DNA from: Candidatus Scybalocola fimicaballi
Lineage (GTDB): Bacteria; Bacteroidota; Bacteroidia; Bacteroidales; Paludibacteraceae
Length of the DNA: 7,905 nucleotides
Reading direction: 5' to 3'
NCBI GenBank assembly: GCA_002317115.1
Contig: DCIP01000062.1
Coordinates: 1-7,905, forward strand
The notes beneath the pieces were generated by a model. It was not told the origin of the DNA. It ran no database searches and worked only from the letters and a program-made list of their open reading frames with translations. The position numbers and the translations under genes were made by a program. The stretch's first letter is position 1, and every line of letters starts with the position of its first letter. Positions 5,987-7,905 of this stretch are shown here, piece by piece.

Positions 5987-7905
5987 ATGAAAAAAATTAT
6001 ATCTGTCGTATCGACAATATTAGTGGCGGCGTCGTCATCATTTGCTCAAATGTCGTCTACACTATATTTTATGGATCAGAACAATCCGTTGATCCATAAT
6101 TTTAATCCTTCATTCCAGCCTACAGATAAGATGTACATTGGAATGCCAGGTTTGTCTCTTGTCTCAGTTAATGCTGGTAATAGCAAACTTGCATTTGAAG
6201 ACATATATGTGCCTCGCACAATTGACGGAAAGAACACTACAGTGTTGTTCCTACATCCGGAGGCAACAGGCGAGCTTCGCCATGTGCTAAATAAGATGCG
6301 TCCTCGTGACCGTGTTTTCGCTGACTACAACATCCAGCTTTTGAACTTCGGTATGAGAATCAAGGATAAGGGATATGCCTCATTCTCATTGTCGAACAAG
6401 ATGGAGATGAACACAATCCTGCCTAAGGAGTTGTTTAAGGCAGCGTTGATGTCGGAGGAGAATAGTTCTGATGCATCTTACTCTTTCGGTTTGAATAAGT
6501 TCTCATCCACTGTTAACGTTTATTCAGAGATCGCTCTTGGATATAGCCATGCGTTCTCTGAGAATTTCCAGATTGGTGGTAAACTTAAATATTTGATTCC
6601 TCACGCTGGAGTGCGTACAGATTTCAAGGATATGGATTTGTATGTGTCGAAAGATGAGTGGAAGTTTGTCGGCGACGGAGAGATCGACGCTTCTGTTCCC
6701 GGCATTACTATCGCTCAGGATGCTGAGGGTAAGATTGACTCGGTCGACTTCAACGATGATATCAAGGCAAACGATATCGTAAAGTCTAAGGGAGCAGGTC
6801 TTGCTCTTGATTTTGGTGTGACTTACAACCCAATCAAGTGTGTTAAGTTGACAGGAAGTGTGCTTGACCTTGGCTTTATCCACTATGGAAAGGATTTGCA
6901 TAAGCTTAAGAAGCAGAGCGACTTCGTATATAATGGTTTCAAGTACGATATCGATGAAATCCGTAAGCGTGATTCAGTCGATCTATGGGAACCATACCAG
7001 GAGATGCTTGACAATATGTATGTCGTAGACGAGTCTGAAGGTTATACTTCTATGTTGACTGCTAAGGCATTGTTCGGTGTAGAATACTCATTCTATGACA
7101 ACAAGATGTCGGTCGGCGCATTGTCGAAGACATATTTCCTACGCGGATGCGCATCTGAGGAGTATATGTTCGCTTACAACTTCCGTCCAAACAGAATTGT
7201 TGCGGCTTCTGCTTCTTACACTGTCACAAACGGTATGTGGAGCAACCTTGGTTTGGGTGTTAACTTGAATATGGGTCCTGTAAACTTGTTCTTTGCAGCA
7301 GACCAGATTCCATTGCGCTGGGCTAAGGGCGACGGTATCGCAATCCCTACTCGTACCCGTGCGGCTAACTTCTCAATGGGACTTAACTTCTTGATCCGTG
7401 ATAAGGAGAGAGAAGAGAAGAACAAGTTGTCTTGGACTGACTCTGATAATGATGGTGTTTCTGATTTGGAGGACAAGTGCCCAGAGACTCCAGAGGGAAT
7501 CGAGGTAGACAAGTACGGATGTCCTAAGGATTCAGACGGTGATGGTGTTCCTGATTATATGGACCAGTGCCACGACTCTTTGACTGGCAAGAAGGTCGAC
7601 GAGAAGGGATGTCCGCTTGATACTGACGGTGACGGTGTCCCTGATTACAAGGATCAGTGCAACAATCCTAACACAGGCGGTTTGGTAGACGAGTTCGGAT
7701 GTCCTTCAGATGTTGACGGTGACGGTGTTCCTGATTATCTTGACAAGTGTAACTTGACTCCAATCGGAGCTCCAGTTGACGCTAATGGCTGTCCTAAGGA
7801 TTCAGATGGCGACGGTGTTGCTGACTACCTTGACAAGTGTCCGAACACTCCACTTGACACTAAGGTAGATGAGAATGGTTGCCCTATCGATACTGTTGCT
7901 CCTGC
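5987..7905 (+). CDS. DUF5723-like outer-membrane protein with type-3 repeats, 3' end missing
   Basis: The reading frame is open from ATG 5987 to the window end (639 complete codons). Residues 1-20 are a signal peptide (MKKIISVVSTILVAASSSFA, cleaved before Q21). Residues about 21-470 resemble the DUF5723 barrel family: an early TLYFM...NPSF...IGMPGL...NAGNS pattern and a later VLDLGFIHY segment. A short charged linker (about 471-484) leads into five 30-residue thrombospondin type-3 repeats (485-634), each with a DxDxDGxxD calcium loop and two cysteines. DTVAP after the last repeat looks like the start of a linker. By analogy with OmpF/OmpA-type proteins of Bacteroidota, a C-terminal OmpA-like peptidoglycan-binding domain is expected beyond 7905, but it is not visible. 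The likely role is an outer-membrane barrel tethered to the cell wall. It follows the lipoprotein gene by 12 bases with no promoter or terminator between. Confidence 0.85.
   Translation, partial: MKKIISVVSTILVAASSSFAQMSSTLYFMDQNNPLIHNFNPSFQPTDKMYIGMPGLSLVSVNAGNSKLAFEDIYVPRTIDGKNTTVLFLHPEATGELRHVLNKMRPRDRVFADYNIQLLNFGMRIKDKGYASFSLSNKMEMNTILPKELFKAALMSEENSSDASYSFGLNKFSSTVNVYSEIALGYSHAFSENFQIGGKLKYLIPHAGVRTDFKDMDLYVSKDEWKFVGDGEIDASVPGITIAQDAEGKIDSVDFNDDIKANDIVKSKGAGLALDFGVTYNPIKCVKLTGSVLDLGFIHYGKDLHKLKKQSDFVYNGFKYDIDEIRKRDSVDLWEPYQEMLDNMYVVDESEGYTSMLTAKALFGVEYSFYDNKMSVGALSKTYFLRGCASEEYMFAYNFRPNRIVAASASYTVTNGMWSNLGLGVNLNMGPVNLFFAADQIPLRWAKGDGIAIPTRTRAANFSMGLNFLIRDKEREEKNKLSWTDSDNDGVSDLEDKCPETPEGIEVDKYGCPKDSDGDGVPDYMDQCHDSLTGKKVDEKGCPLDTDGDGVPDYKDQCNNPNTGGLVDEFGCPSDVDGDGVPDYLDKCNLTPIGAPVDANGCPKDSDGDGVADYLDKCPNTPLDTKVDENGCPIDTVAP
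7439..7888 (+). repeat. Five tandem 90-bp units encoding type-3 repeats
   Basis: Units start at 7439, 7529, 7619, 7709 and 7799 with no insertions or deletions. Each encodes 30 residues of the pattern DxDxDGVxDxxDxC...VDxxGCP, with cysteines at positions 14 and 28. Units 2-4 share near-identical DNA in the GACGGTGACGGTGTTCCTGAT segment. Aspartates of each loop are expected to bind calcium; the stalk would be rigid and could vary in length by recombination between units. Confidence 0.9.

Noticed and set aside
6524..6901. Minus-strand open frame of 125 codons inside the DUF5723-like gene
   Set aside because: The plus frame is open from 5987 through 7905 with a signal peptide and recognisable domains, so this is a shadow.
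7439..7888. CRISPR-like array from the regular 90-bp spacing
   Set aside because: The units are coding, in frame and without unique spacers; they encode type-3 calcium-binding repeats.

Overview
The window reads as chromosomal DNA from a Bacteroidota bacterium, most likely a Bacteroidales (Prevotella/Bacteroides-like) gut or rumen organism. Sequence support: AT-rich intergenic DNA, several promoters of the Bacteroidota type (TTG/TTTG about 16-19 nt upstream of TAnnTTTG), genes mostly without clear Shine-Dalgarno sites, and protein families typical of the phylum (DUF5723-type outer-membrane protein with thrombospondin type-3 repeats, acidic-start lipoprotein, GH5_2 endoglucanase). The genus is inference.

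Layout. Bases 1-241 hold no convincing protein gene. They contain a strong leftward (minus strand) promoter and, about 60 nt downstream of it, a minus-strand hairpin with a U-tract, which together look like a small RNA of about 80 nt. A plus-strand promoter at 199-227 then drives a single gene (242-1309) for an exported, probably outer-membrane beta-barrel protein of unknown function, closed by a terminator at 1441-1476.

Bases 1697-4113 are an operon of two tandemly duplicated family GH5 (subfamily 2-like) endo-beta-1,4-glucanases. The stop of the first and start of the second overlap by one base (TAATG). Both keep the catalytic glutamates. The second has a lipoprotein signal and an Asn-rich linker, so it should be anchored in the envelope. 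The first begins at a GTG with no signal peptide, directly after an in-frame stop. The operon ends at a strong terminator (4137-4167).

Bases 4239-7905 hold a second transcription unit: a promoter nearly identical in architecture to that of the first gene, a 555-residue lipoprotein of unrecognised function made of repeated beta-strand-rich modules (4307-5974), and, 12 bases later, a DUF5723-like outer-membrane protein carrying five 30-residue calcium-binding type-3 repeats (5987 to beyond the window end), probably leading into an OmpA-like peptidoglycan-binding domain outside the window. The pair looks like one envelope complex.

The most interesting points are the leaderless/lipoprotein GH5 pair, the candidate small RNA at the left edge, the matched promoters in front of the two envelope genes, and the lipoprotein/DUF5723-TSP3 gene pair. 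No mobile element, CRISPR array, tRNA or rRNA was seen.
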